A stretch of 26,663 bases of DNA from an uncultured Eubacteriales bacterium (GCA_905202605.1 CAJKSU010000014.1:1-26663), one strand, 5' to 3'. Counted from the stretch's first letter, positions 16,464 to 23,887 are shown. Program-made: numbers and translations. The notes: a model not told the origin generated them from the letters alone.

Positions 16464-16495
16464 GAGCAGCAGCCGTTGGCTGCTGCTCGCTTTTT
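16464..16495 (+). terminator. Rho-independent terminator of the hydroxylase operon
   Basis: A perfect 11-bp stem GAGCAGCAGCC/GGCTGCTGCTC with a GTT loop, followed by GCTTTTT. Confidence 0.9.
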
Positions 16496-16687
16496 GACTA
16501 TGGGAATTGCAGCACAGCAGCGTTGATTGGCGGACTGAAAAACGAAACATTCTATGTTAAGAAGCGCAATCTGTCCTTTGAAGATTTCCGGAGCGACCGT
16601 GCTGAGTATATTGACTACTACAACAATAGACAAATTACAGCAAAGCAAAATGGATGCTTCCCGCAATCCAGAGGGAAGCATCCATGA
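16496..16687 (+). pseudogene. Decayed C-terminal fragment of an IS3-family transposase
   Basis: Reading from 16496 gives DYGNC, then GGLKNETFYVKK at 16529 and AEYIDYYNNRQI, and after a frameshift KWMLPAIQREASM. Intact IS3/IS150-type transposases end GNCYDNA..E.FFG.LKNE.FY, Y(I)..YYNN.RIQ.K and KW(M)PPV.YREA, in this order. The segment with the catalytic glutamate is eroded, the frame is broken and the rest of the element is missing, so it is a dead relic. No terminal inverted repeats were found. It lies between two converging operons, a typical refuge for insertions. Confidence 0.7.
16642..16685 (-). terminator. Terminator of the second solute-binding protein gene, built from the transposase relic
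   Basis: A perfect 13-bp stem ATGGATGCTTCCC/GGGAAGCATCCAT with a 10-base loop, followed on the minus strand by TTTTGCTTT. It lies 87 bases after the stop at 16772 and coincides with the end of the transposase reading frame. Confidence 0.75.
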
Positions 16688-16771
16688 TGAAACACGAAAG
16701 GGTCAATTTTAATGTCGGCTCCGGGAAGATGGGAACGTATTTCCTGCGACAGCCGACGTGATACTTACGGG

Positions 16772-18550
16772 TTATACAGTTCTCTCATAGTACCGCTCTA
16801 CGGCTGCCTGCTTGATGGCGATGCAGTCGTCGATGCCCATGCTCTTGATCTCTTCCACGAAGGAATCCCACTCGTCCATGGAGCGCTCGCCGGTGGCGAA
16901 CTTGGAGAGGTTCTCCTCAATGGTGGTCTGGATGTCAGAGTAGATGCTCTGGTATTCCGTCGTCTCGTCTGCGGTGAGGGAGATGGCATCGGGCATACGG
17001 TAGGAGGAATCGGCGTTGGTATCCCATGTGGGAGCGCACTCGAACTGGATATCCATGCTATAGCTGGAGGGGGTCTTGGGCTTCAGCATGGGCATAACAG
17101 AATAGATGAACAGGGTGGGCTTTTCGTTCTCGGTGAGACCCTCATAGTTGTTCCAATAGTCGGAATATTGGAGCTCGCCGTTCTCGTCGAATACGTAAGA
17201 GCCGTCATCGTTGCCCTCGACACCCATGGCGGACAGCAGCGCGCCGTCCTCGGTGAAGAAGAAGTCCAGATACTTGCCCATCTTTTCCAGATCCACATCA
17301 GCGGTGGAAAGGGAAATGGCTGCAACACGCCCGGAGATGGGGCTCTTTACAGTGGCGAAATGGGTAGCCTGACCGGGCTCCTTGGTGATAGGCGGCAGAG
17401 GCGCGATCTCAAAGTTGGGATCGGTGGCCTGACCCATCTGAATGTAGTTGGGAACCATGTTGGTTTCACCGAAAAATACGCCTACGTCACCGGAGGAAAT
17501 GGTGCCGGTGAATTCCATGGGGTTGGTGTTCTTGGTGATAAAGTCGGGGCTGATGATGCCGTCCTTATAGTAGGTGGAGAACATCTCCATGTACTCCTTA
17601 AAGCCCGGCTCTACGATGCCGTACTTTACCTGACCGTCTACGATGTAGTAAGGCTCGGCAATCATGGGGAAGGTGGAGAAGCCGCCGTTGACATCAAAGC
17701 CGGAGCAGAGGGCGTTGGAGGTATGGACGATGCCTGCGGTTGCCATCAGAGGCTCCGGCAGACCCAGCTCGGTCTGGAAGGCGCGAAGCACCTGATCCAG
17801 CTCGTCATAGGAGGTGGGGATATCCATGCCGATCTTTTCGAGATAGTCGGTACGGATGAAGGCACCCTCGGTCGCACCGTCGGGATAGTTGTTGATGGTG
17901 ATGAGCTTGGGCATATAGCCGGAGTCGGTGTGCAGCTCACGCTTGGTGTCATCATCCAGCTGGTCATAGCATTCCTTGTATGCAGGCATGTAGTTTTCGG
18001 TCAGCTCGGTGAGGTCCATGAGGATCTCGTCCTCAATGCCCTGCTCAAAGCTGGAGGTCCAGAGCATGCCAACGTTGGTCAGAACGTTGGGCAGGTCGCC
18101 GGAGGCAACTGCAATGCCGAACTGCTCAGAGTTGGCGGTGGTGGTGACCTCGCGCAGCTCTACATGGACGCCGGTCATCTCCTCAGCCTTCTGGAATGCC
18201 TTGTTGTCGGCAAAGCCGTTGGGCATGAAGGTGGACATGTTGTCGGAGAAGCTGACCCACATGGAGAACGACCAGTCGTCGTCCACCAGAGGAAGCTCAT
18301 AGGTGTAGTCGGTGGTAATTAGACCATCCGACGCAGGGGTTTCTTCCTCAGCGGAAGCGGGTTCCTCGGCCTGAGAGGCTTCCTCCTGAGGTGCGGTAGG
18401 CTCCTGGGGCGTTTCTGCGGGCGCGGTGTCCGAGACGGAGGCCTCCGGTGCAGATTTTTCCGCCGAGGCAGCGGAGTTGCTACCGCCGCCGCAGGCACAT
18501 AGTCCCAGCACCATGGCAAGAGCCAACATGGATGCAAGCAATTTCTTCAT
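16772..18550 (-). CDS. Extracellular solute-binding lipoprotein (ABC transporter family), orphan, second copy
   Basis: A 592-residue lipoprotein with signal MKKLLASMLALAMVLGLCAC (lipid cysteine probably 20), a long acidic Ser/Ala/Glu/Pro linker to about 75, and a binding domain beginning DYTYELPLVDDDWSFSMWVS. It shares size, linker style and the LPL...F(S/T)M...N...F...EE(A)TG pattern with the protein at 4287-6005. This points to the large LplA/YtcQ-like sugar-binding class. The ATG has AAGAGG 8 bases upstream. There is no adjacent permease or ATPase, so it must use a transporter encoded elsewhere. Substrate unknown. Confidence 0.88.
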   Translation of the reverse strand: MKKLLASMLALAMVLGLCACGGGSNSAASAEKSAPEASVSDTAPAETPQEPTAPQEEASQAEEPASAEEETPASDGLITTDYTYELPLVDDDWSFSMWVSFSDNMSTFMPNGFADNKAFQKAEEMTGVHVELREVTTTANSEQFGIAVASGDLPNVLTNVGMLWTSSFEQGIEDEILMDLTELTENYMPAYKECYDQLDDDTKRELHTDSGYMPKLITINNYPDGATEGAFIRTDYLEKIGMDIPTSYDELDQVLRAFQTELGLPEPLMATAGIVHTSNALCSGFDVNGGFSTFPMIAEPYYIVDGQVKYGIVEPGFKEYMEMFSTYYKDGIISPDFITKNTNPMEFTGTISSGDVGVFFGETNMVPNYIQMGQATDPNFEIAPLPPITKEPGQATHFATVKSPISGRVAAISLSTADVDLEKMGKYLDFFFTEDGALLSAMGVEGNDDGSYVFDENGELQYSDYWNNYEGLTENEKPTLFIYSVMPMLKPKTPSSYSMDIQFECAPTWDTNADSSYRMPDAISLTADETTEYQSIYSDIQTTIEENLSKFATGERSMDEWDSFVEEIKSMGIDDCIAIKQAAVERYYERTV

Positions 18551-19000
18551 AATGGTACCTCTTTTCCTGATAAGATAATCACCGGTTCTGCGCCATAATG
18601 CATGAACACAGAAATCATAAAATAAATGTATCATATTCTAAATATTTACGCAACAACTTTATTAAAAACCGTCAATATGTTTGCTTTTCGTAGGACGAAT
18701 TGTGCAAAATGTACGAAACAATGATACAAAATGTGCTGACCATTAGAATAAAATGGAAAAGAAGTGAGGCACGGGAGCAACAAAATGGAGGAGGCGATGC
18801 CAGAAGGCATACTGCGATTTCTCAGATCCTTTACGTTTTGTTGAGAGAATGTTCAAAGTTTATACAAAATTACAGGTTAGAATAAAGCCATCAAAAAGAT
18901 ACAAAGCCGGAACGGCTGACTTATAGATTCCATGTTTTTTCATTCTTCCTCTTTTCTCCTTGAAACGTGACGCCCAAACGGCGTCCCGTTTCGCCGTATA
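18551..19000. other. AT-rich gene-free stretch upstream of the second solute-binding protein
   Basis: No gene is supported. The 18600-18760 part is AT-rich and probably holds the binding-protein promoter; TATGAT at 18630-18635 (minus) is a possible -10 but no good -35 fits. ACAAAATGT-like words recur at 18706-18714 and 18725-18733. A hairpin starts at 18963. Confidence 0.45.
18963..18991. repeat. Strong inverted repeat in the gene-free stretch
   Basis: Arms of 12 bases (AAACGTGACGCC and GGCGTCCCGTTT, one mismatch) around a 5-base loop. It stands 18 bases from the terminator-like hairpin at 19010-19045. Role unknown. Confidence 0.55.
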
Positions 19001-19045
19001 CGCAAAAAGATCGCCCCTGCATGAAGGCCTTCGTGCAGAGGCGAT
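19001..19045 (-). terminator. Long hairpin with T run, probable minus-strand terminator
   Basis: Two 18-base arms with no fixed loop (two mismatches, one G-U compatible), followed on the minus strand by CTTTTTGCG. It lies 165 bases after the XRE gene ending at 19211, or it ends an unseen small RNA. GCCGTATAC occurs on both sides of it. Confidence 0.55.
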
Positions 19046-19210
19046 GTGTGATTCTGGCTGCCGTATACAGGCGCATTGGCTGTTCAGCGTGATATTGGAA
19101 GGCCATCAAGATACGGCATCACAAACCTGCTGGATGGGATCCATATGTATTCATTACGGAAAGACAGCAAGGATTAAACGAAGAAGCCCAGAGAGCCGGC
19201 AGAAGCTGAG

Positions 19211-19498
19211 TTACCGGTTCTGCGGGGCGGAGGAACCAAACAGAAGCTCGTTGAGCATGGCCTCCTCCGGTGTTGCCTGGTCGTCCTGCTCCAGAAGAAT
19301 GAAGTCGGTACGTACCTGATACAGGATACTGAACGCGGCAGCCAGATCGGGAGTAATCTCCTCACTTCCGGCTTCAATGCGCTGAAGCTGGGGGAGTGGA
19401 ATTTCCAGTTTTGCGGCAACTTCCTCCGGCGTGTAACCGGCGGACTGGCGGAGCAGGTGGAGCTTTATAGCGGTGCTCTGAGAATTGTAGGTTTTCAT
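19211..19498 (-). CDS. XRE-family helix-turn-helix regulator
   Basis: A 95-residue protein. Residues 9-66 form a Cro/CI-type helix-turn-helix (IKLHLLRQSAGYTPEEVAAK, then LEIPLPQLQRIEAGSEEITP and a fourth/fifth helix), with a short acidic tail that lacks any recognised domain. The ATG at 19498 is preferred because AAAGGA is 8 bases upstream; an ATG six bases earlier is only two bases from it. The leader is about 90 bases. An extended -10 promoter and Spo0A-box-like repeats lie upstream, suggesting that it is under sporulation or stationary-phase control. Targets unknown. Confidence 0.8.
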   Translation of the reverse strand: MKTYNSQSTAIKLHLLRQSAGYTPEEVAAKLEIPLPQLQRIEAGSEEITPDLAAAFSILYQVRTDFILLEQDDQATPEEAMLNELLFGSSAPQNR

Positions 19499-19593
19499 AA
19501 TCATATTCCTTTCTTTTGTCGTGCGCAGTGCGCATGTGATTTGGAATCTCACGGATTTATGGAGGTCCGGGAGCGGATTCCGTTTTCAGTAAG

Positions 19594-19599
19594 ATTATA
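19594..19599 (-). promoter_or_regulatory. Extended -10 element of the XRE gene promoter
   Basis: TGCTATAAT on the minus strand, an extended -10 box, without a good -35. That is common at activator-dependent promoters. Confidence 0.55.
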
Positions 19600-19611
19600 G
19601 CAGATAGTGTT

Positions 19612-19688
19612 TGTCGAAAAAAAGCGAATTTTGTCGAATTGGAAAAAATTATTTGAAAATCTCAAAAAAATACGGATTTTTTGGCGAA
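19612..19688. promoter_or_regulatory. Helically phased TGNCGAA (Spo0A-box-like) array
   Basis: TGTCGAA at 19612 and 19632 and TGGCGAA at 19682, with a degenerate AAGCGAA at 19622. All start points differ by multiples of 10 bases. TGNCGAA is the known Spo0A box. The first boxes are 13-39 bases upstream of the -10 box, covering the -35 position. Confidence 0.5.
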
Positions 19689-19715
19689 TTCTCGCAAACA
19701 GAGAATTTGTGTAAG

Positions 19716-19746
19716 AAAATAGGCATGAACGGCGTGTTCATGCCTA
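19716..19746 (-). terminator. Rho-independent terminator of the second XRE gene
   Basis: A perfect 11-bp stem TAGGCATGAAC/GTTCATGCCTA with a 5-base loop and TTTTC on the minus strand, 12 bases after the stop at 19759. Confidence 0.85.
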
Positions 19747-19758
19747 CAGGAGAAGCTG

Positions 19759-20157
19759 TCAGGATATAGAATCAGAAAGCGCAGACTGCTGCTCTGCGGC
19801 CTGCCGACGCAGATAGCAACTGAGATAGATGTCATCAATGAGGCTGGAAAGAAGGCTGCGTTTTTCCTGAGGCAGCTGCTCCAGCTGCTGAATCAGTTCC
19901 CCGTAGCTCTGCTCTGGAGTGAAGGCGTGATTCAGGGCATCGGTGGAAATCTGACAGGGGGTTCGCCCGGACAGATAGTCGATGCTGACACCGTAATGCT
20001 CGGCCAGCTGGCATAGCATATCTATGGTAGGCAGGTGTAAGCCGGTTTCATAATTGGAAATAGTGCCGGCGGAAACGTGGAGCAAGGCAGCAAGATCCTT
20101 CTGCCGCTCCTGATGCGCAAGGCGCAGCGCATAGAGTCGATCTCCTAAATCCGACAT
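19759..20157 (-). CDS. XRE-family helix-turn-helix regulator with C-terminal helical region
   Basis: A 132-residue protein with a canonical N-terminal helix-turn-helix (GDRLYALRLAHQERQKDLAA, then LHVSAGTISNYETGLHLPTI and the closing SIDYLSGR), which is typical of XRE repressors. The C-terminal 60 residues are helical, Gln-rich and unassigned (ELIQQLEQLPQEKRSLLSSL), possibly for dimerisation. The start is fixed by GGGAGGG 8 bases before the ATG. A perfect palindrome overlaps its promoter, so autorepression is likely, and the same region could control the divergent membrane-protein gene. Confidence 0.85.
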   Translation of the reverse strand: MSDLGDRLYALRLAHQERQKDLAALLHVSAGTISNYETGLHLPTIDMLCQLAEHYGVSIDYLSGRTPCQISTDALNHAFTPEQSYGELIQQLEQLPQEKRSLLSSLIDDIYLSCYLRRQAAEQQSALSDSIS

Positions 20158-20228
20158 AAGCGTATCCCTCCCCAATGGTGGAATTCTACAAAATATAGAG
20201 TAATACATGATTGAAATTAGAATTCATG

Positions 20229-20253
20229 ATATAATGTACCTATTACATTATAT
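20229..20253. promoter_or_regulatory. Palindromic operator between the XRE gene and the membrane-protein gene
   Basis: A perfect inverted repeat ATATAATGTA-N5-TACATTATAT that overlaps the -10 box of the XRE gene. An outer pair, TAGAGTAATA at 20196-20205 and TATTACTCTA at 20251-20260, is also perfect. Confidence 0.6.
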
Positions 20254-20275
20254 TACTCTAAAAATTTAAAATCAA
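20247..20275 (-). promoter_or_regulatory. Promoter of the second XRE gene
   Basis: On the minus strand TTGATT, 17-base spacer, perfect TATAAT, 90 bases before the ATG. No equally good plus-strand promoter for the gene at 20440 was found. Confidence 0.65.
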
Positions 20276-20439
20276 TTATAAAATTACAGAAATTCCTAAT
20301 TTAAAATTGCATGAAAAAAAGAGATTCCTTGTTGCAGTATTCAGGATTCACTGTCTTTTACTGATATAAGGAAAATCAGAAGATAAGTCGCAAGATCTAT
20401 GGATACGCAGAGAAACGAATCAAGGCAAAGGAGGACACT

Positions 20440-21174
20440 ATGGATCAGCGGGAAAAGGAGCTGCGAGAGAACTATGAGGACGCATTGTTTGTACTGTGGA
20501 TGGATGGATATGCCAGAAAAGCGGGAAAACAGCTTCTGAAAACACAGCAGCAGATAAAAGAAGAGCCGGCTTACGCGGTGCCGGAGGATATGGAGGCCGA
20601 GGGGCTGCAAACCATTCGGAAAACCTTTCGAAAAAAGAATTGGAGTTGTTTTACTGGAATTGCCAAGAAGATAACGGTGCGTGCGGCGTTGGTTGCGATG
20701 GCGCTCAACGTTGTGTTTTGCGTTTCTCTTGTTTCTGTGGAAGCGTTCCGGACGGAGGTATTCAATCTGGTGCTCAGTTACTGTGAAACCCACACATCGG
20801 TTCGCTTCACGGAGGAAAACATGCCCCAAGGTGCGGGACATGTGTATACGGCAGAGGATCTACTGGCGGTATTACCGAAGGAATACTCCCTGACCAATCG
20901 GGAGGTAACAGAGGAGCTGGAGGCTGCGGAGATTGCGGGACCGGACGGAATAACAATCAGCTGGGATGTTTTTCCGATTACAACGTCAGTCGGGGTGGAC
21001 AGTGAAAACGTAGATGACACCGGGGAATTGACCATCGGCAGCCTGAGCGGTATGTATACGGAGAAGAATCACACAACGATTGTTGTGCTGGGGGATACGG
21101 AAAAGCTGTATGAAATTACAGCCAATGTGGAGCATCAAATCCTATTGGACTGGCTGGAGCAGGTTTTTTCCTGA
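20440..21174 (+). CDS. Single-pass membrane protein, DUF4367-like extracytoplasmic domain
   Basis: A 244-residue protein. Residues 1-76 are charged and helical (cytosolic), 79-101 form one transmembrane helix, and the outer part ends in a domain with GDTEKLYEITANV near the C-terminus. This layout, with the helix followed by EAFRTEVFNLVLSYCETHTSVRF, resembles clostridial DUF4367-type proteins often found beside sigma factors, but no sigma gene is here. The ATG has AAAGGAGG 6 bases upstream. The family has no established biochemical role; a sensor or anti-sigma-like function is only a guess. It is followed after 64 bases by the small secreted protein gene. Confidence 0.75.
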   Translation: MDQREKELRENYEDALFVLWMDGYARKAGKQLLKTQQQIKEEPAYAVPEDMEAEGLQTIRKTFRKKNWSCFTGIAKKITVRAALVAMALNVVFCVSLVSVEAFRTEVFNLVLSYCETHTSVRFTEENMPQGAGHVYTAEDLLAVLPKEYSLTNREVTEELEAAEIAGPDGITISWDVFPITTSVGVDSENVDDTGELTIGSLSGMYTEKNHTTIVVLGDTEKLYEITANVEHQILLDWLEQVFS

Positions 21175-21238
21175 GAATGTGTTGCGTTTTCCCTGATTTG
21201 GTGTCTACTTCAGTATCAACGAATCAGGAGGACACAAC

Positions 21239-21643
21239 ATGAAGGCGAAAACATTAAAGCGAGTACTCTGTCTGCTGCTTGCAGCGGTGATGCTTACCTC
21301 GGGCATCGGCGTGTTTGCCGACGATATTGCGCCCTGCTACACCGGAACAGCCAGCATCTCTTCCAACCTTTCCATCAGTTCTGCGGGCAAGGCCACCTGT
21401 ACCGGAGCTATTCGACTTTACGCTTCCTATACGGCGAACATGACGGTCAAGCTCCAGCGGTATACAAACGGCTATTGGAGTACGGTGCAGTCATGGTCTG
21501 GCGATGGTGTGAGCACGATTTCAAAGTCCTACTATGTGACCAGCGGCTACTATTATCGTGTGGTAACCGCTGCCAGCGTGTATGATTCTTCAGGTAATTA
21601 TGTGGAAGGGCCAACTATGCTCTCTACGACCAAGTACTATTGA
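21239..21643 (+). CDS. Small secreted protein with Sec signal peptide
   Basis: A 134-residue protein with a typical signal peptide (KAKTLKRVLCLLLAAVMLTS, likely cleaved after VFA at residue 27). The mature part is about 107 residues, rich in Ser, Thr and Tyr, and looks all-beta (MTVKLQRYTNGYWSTVQSWS, then YYVTSGYYYRVVTAASVY). Similar short secreted proteins occur in Firmicutes without a known function. Two cysteines (mature part CYT and CTG) could form a disulfide. AGGAGG stands 8 bases before the ATG. It may be cotranscribed with the membrane protein before it. Confidence 0.8.
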   Translation: MKAKTLKRVLCLLLAAVMLTSGIGVFADDIAPCYTGTASISSNLSISSAGKATCTGAIRLYASYTANMTVKLQRYTNGYWSTVQSWSGDGVSTISKSYYVTSGYYYRVVTAASVYDSSGNYVEGPTMLSTTKYY

Positions 21644-22015
21644 TTACAAGAGAACATCCATTGGGGAACCCGGTGCTGCGGCGCCGTTTTGCTGCGCTTG
21701 ACGCAGAATAGAACCGGAACATGAGCATAAAAATTCTGTCTCCTTTTGAATTACCATTTGTTCATGTGTCTGCATATTACACAGGAACAGCTTCCGTTCT
21801 GCTGTTCCTGTGCTTGTTCCCGCACTCCCTCTGATTTGACTGTGTTCAAATTGGAGGGAGATTCTTATCGGAACAGAAAACGGGGCTGTCTCAAAATGAT
21901 TTGGAAAATCAATTGAACGCTCCCCTCTTTTTGCATATAAAATACGCCGGAGTCCGACTCTGCATCAAAGTCGGACTTCGTGTTTTCTGGCTGCCTTTTA
22001 GTGAGCCAGTCCCTT
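21644..22015. other. Gene-free stretch between converging genes, with two hairpins
   Basis: No gene is supported. CACAGGAACAGC/GCTGTTCCTGTG (21780-21812, 9-base loop) may end the plus-strand pair although its T run is poor. AGTCCGACT/AGTCGGACT (21951-21977, 9-base loop) followed by TCGTGTTTTC may serve as a weak, perhaps two-way terminator with the minus-strand operon. The word GTCTCAAAATG at 21890 also occurs inverted near 3571. Confidence 0.5.
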
Positions 22016-22522
22016 TTATGTTTTCTCAAGGATTTTCTGAATGCGCCGGGTCAAAATGCCGCCCACCACGCCAATGGCACAGCCAGCGCCCAGTCCGCAC
22101 AGCAGCAGGACTGGCAAATATGCGAATAGTCCGGCCGTTTCCAGCACTACCGATGCCGCCAAAAGCTGTCCCAGATTGTGAAACATTCCGCCCATTACGG
22201 ACACAAATACGGTGGAGCAGCATTTTTTCAGCAGCAGCATCACGGCAAAGCTCAAAACGCTTCCAGCCAGTGCATAGAAAAAGGAAAATGCATTTCCAAA
22301 CAGCAGCGTAGAAAGCAGCACCTTGAGCAGGCACAGCACCATGCCCGCACCTGTTCCCAACAGATACAGTCCCATTAACACGCTGAGATTCGCAAGTCCC
22401 AGCTTTGCGCCGGGCAGCGCCCCGGAAACCGGAATCATGGAATCCACCCAGGACAGCACCAGCGCCACCGCTGCCAGCATCGCCAGCGTGGTAACCCATT
22501 GGGTCTTATTGTGCAATGGCAT
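22016..22522 (-). CDS. Gx transporter family membrane protein
   Basis: A 168-residue membrane protein with five to six hydrophobic segments, matching the family once labelled heptaprenyl diphosphate synthase component I (LGLANLSVLMGLYLLGTGAG, then LFGNAFSFFYALAGSVLSFA). These proteins cluster with ApbE and NusG domain II genes and are thought to move a flavin or a precursor across the membrane for extracellular flavinylation. The ATG at 22522 is chosen because GGAGGG is 5 bases upstream; a GTG 21 bases earlier lies over that site. It overlaps the end of the NusG-II gene by 17 bases. Confidence 0.85.
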   Translation of the reverse strand: MPLHNKTQWVTTLAMLAAVALVLSWVDSMIPVSGALPGAKLGLANLSVLMGLYLLGTGAGMVLCLLKVLLSTLLFGNAFSFFYALAGSVLSFAVMLLLKKCCSTVFVSVMGGMFHNLGQLLAASVVLETAGLFAYLPVLLLCGLGAGCAIGVVGGILTRRIQKILEKT

Positions 22523-22868
22523 CAAAGCCCTCCTCTTCTCCACCGGTTACGGTGATCACAATCCGGGCGGGCAGGCAGACAATCTGCTCGGAGTCCCGTG
22601 AAATTGGGGCATGGTTCTGGCAAATGAGATCAGGGCAGGAGGAGTCCTCCACATACGCCTTTCCGTCCTGAATCACCAGCGTCAGGGAATAGCCGCCGTG
22701 TCCCTCCAGCGGGATTTGCCGATCCTGAGTCAGCGCATAGCTGCCTGCAGCTTCTCCATCCACCGTCACCGACACCCGCTGCCCCTGCTGTTTTGGCCAC
22801 AGCACCCAGAGCAGCAGCGCCGCAGCCAGCACCAGAACAAAGATCACTTCCCGTTTCTTTACCTTCAT
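22506..22868 (-). CDS. NusG domain II-containing membrane-anchored protein
   Basis: A 120-residue protein with one N-terminal membrane helix (about 8-24) and an extracytoplasmic NusG-II (DUF1312) domain carrying CPDLIC (78-83) and IVCLP (96-100), the conserved cysteine motifs of the family. It has the standard position between ApbE and the Gx transporter. The exact role is not established; it is taken as an accessory part of the flavinylation machinery. The start overlaps the ApbE stop by four bases. Confidence 0.9.
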   Translation of the reverse strand: MKVKKREVIFVLVLAAALLLWVLWPKQQGQRVSVTVDGEAAGSYALTQDRQIPLEGHGGYSLTLVIQDGKAYVEDSSCPDLICQNHAPISRDSEQIVCLPARIVITVTGGEEEGFDAIAQ

Positions 22869-23887
22869 GGGGTCACCTCCGTCACCGGATATGTGGTATC
22901 CAGCGTAAGCCCCGGCGTAACATACAGCGCCGTTCCATCGTAGAGTATCATGTCAAATTCGCTGGAATGCTCCCGCCAAAAGTCCTGTGCTCTGTCCTTT
23001 CCCATAACAAACAGCGCCGTACTCAGTGCATCCGCCAGCGTTCCATCTGATGATACCACAGTTACGCTGAGCAGTCCAGTGTTTGCGGGATATCCGGTAG
23101 CGGGATCCAGAATATGATGATACCGCACCCCATCCTGCTCAAAATAGCGCTCATAGGCCCCGGAGGTAATGGCAAACATGCCGCCGCCCAGCTGGATCGT
23201 CCCCAGATAGTCCCCGCTTTTATCCGGATTCTCCACCGCCACGGTCCAAAGCCTTCCATCCGGCTTTTTTCCCAAGGTTCCGACATTGCCGCCCAGAGAG
23301 ATGATTCCGGAGGTGATTCCCTGACGATCCAGTACCTCCAGCACCTCATGAGCCGTGTAACCCTTGGCGATGCCGCCCAGATCAATGCCGCCGCCCTGGG
23401 GCAGCGCTGCCAGCCAATCCTCCTCAGAGAGGGTGACCTGTTGATATCCTACCTGCGGCAGCACGGCCTCCAGTTCTTCTTCCGTGGGCACATGGTATTC
23501 CTCGGAAGGAAAGCCCCACAGCACCATCAACGGATAAACCGTAGGATCATAGGCACCACCGGTATCCGCCGCAGTGGCAAGCGCCCGCTGAAGTAGCTCT
23601 CCCGTTTCCTGCGAAACATGGTAGGTTCCAAGCTCATTGAGCCTTGCAATATCTCCCTGCGGGTTGGTCACAGACAGCAGGGCATCCAGCCTCTGGATCT
23701 CCGACTCCGTGGCGTGCATGGCGTTCTGAATCTCCGCATCGCTCTGCCCGGACGCGGGATAGACGGTAATCGTCATCACGGTATCCATGGCATAAATGGT
23801 TTTTTCCTGCTTTTTCGGTGCAGTTTCGCCGCCGCTGCATCCGGTCAGCAGTAGAATCAGCAGCAGTACGGGAACATAACGTCTCAT
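22865..23887 (-). CDS. apbE: FAD:protein FMN transferase (lipoprotein)
   Basis: A 340-residue lipoprotein (lipobox LLTGC, Cys 17). ApbE hallmarks: YAMDTVMTITVY (32-43), GGGIDLGGIAKGY (165-177), SLGGNVGT (197-204), TSGAYERYF (241-249), HHILDPATGYP (257-267) and ADALSTALFVMG (285-296). The enzyme takes FMN from FAD and links it to a Thr/Ser of extracytoplasmic flavoproteins (FMN-binding domain proteins, Rnf/Nqr subunits). GGAGG lies 6 bases before the ATG. It heads the ApbE/NusG-II/Gx operon. No target protein with an FMN-binding domain is encoded in the window. A terminator stands just upstream and no clear promoter is visible. Confidence 0.96.
   Translation of the reverse strand: MRRYVPVLLLILLLTGCSGGETAPKKQEKTIYAMDTVMTITVYPASGQSDAEIQNAMHATESEIQRLDALLSVTNPQGDIARLNELGTYHVSQETGELLQRALATAADTGGAYDPTVYPLMVLWGFPSEEYHVPTEEELEAVLPQVGYQQVTLSEEDWLAALPQGGGIDLGGIAKGYTAHEVLEVLDRQGITSGIISLGGNVGTLGKKPDGRLWTVAVENPDKSGDYLGTIQLGGGMFAITSGAYERYFEQDGVRYHHILDPATGYPANTGLLSVTVVSSDGTLADALSTALFVMGKDRAQDFWREHSSEFDMILYDGTALYVTPGLTLDTTYPVTEVTP

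Noticed and set aside
16712..18322. A 536-codon open frame on the plus strand
   Set aside because: It is antisense to the second solute-binding lipoprotein and shows the same low-complexity composition expected of a shadow frame.
18700..18885. A 61-codon plus-strand frame
   Set aside because: No ribosome site and no family pattern in an AT-rich spacer.
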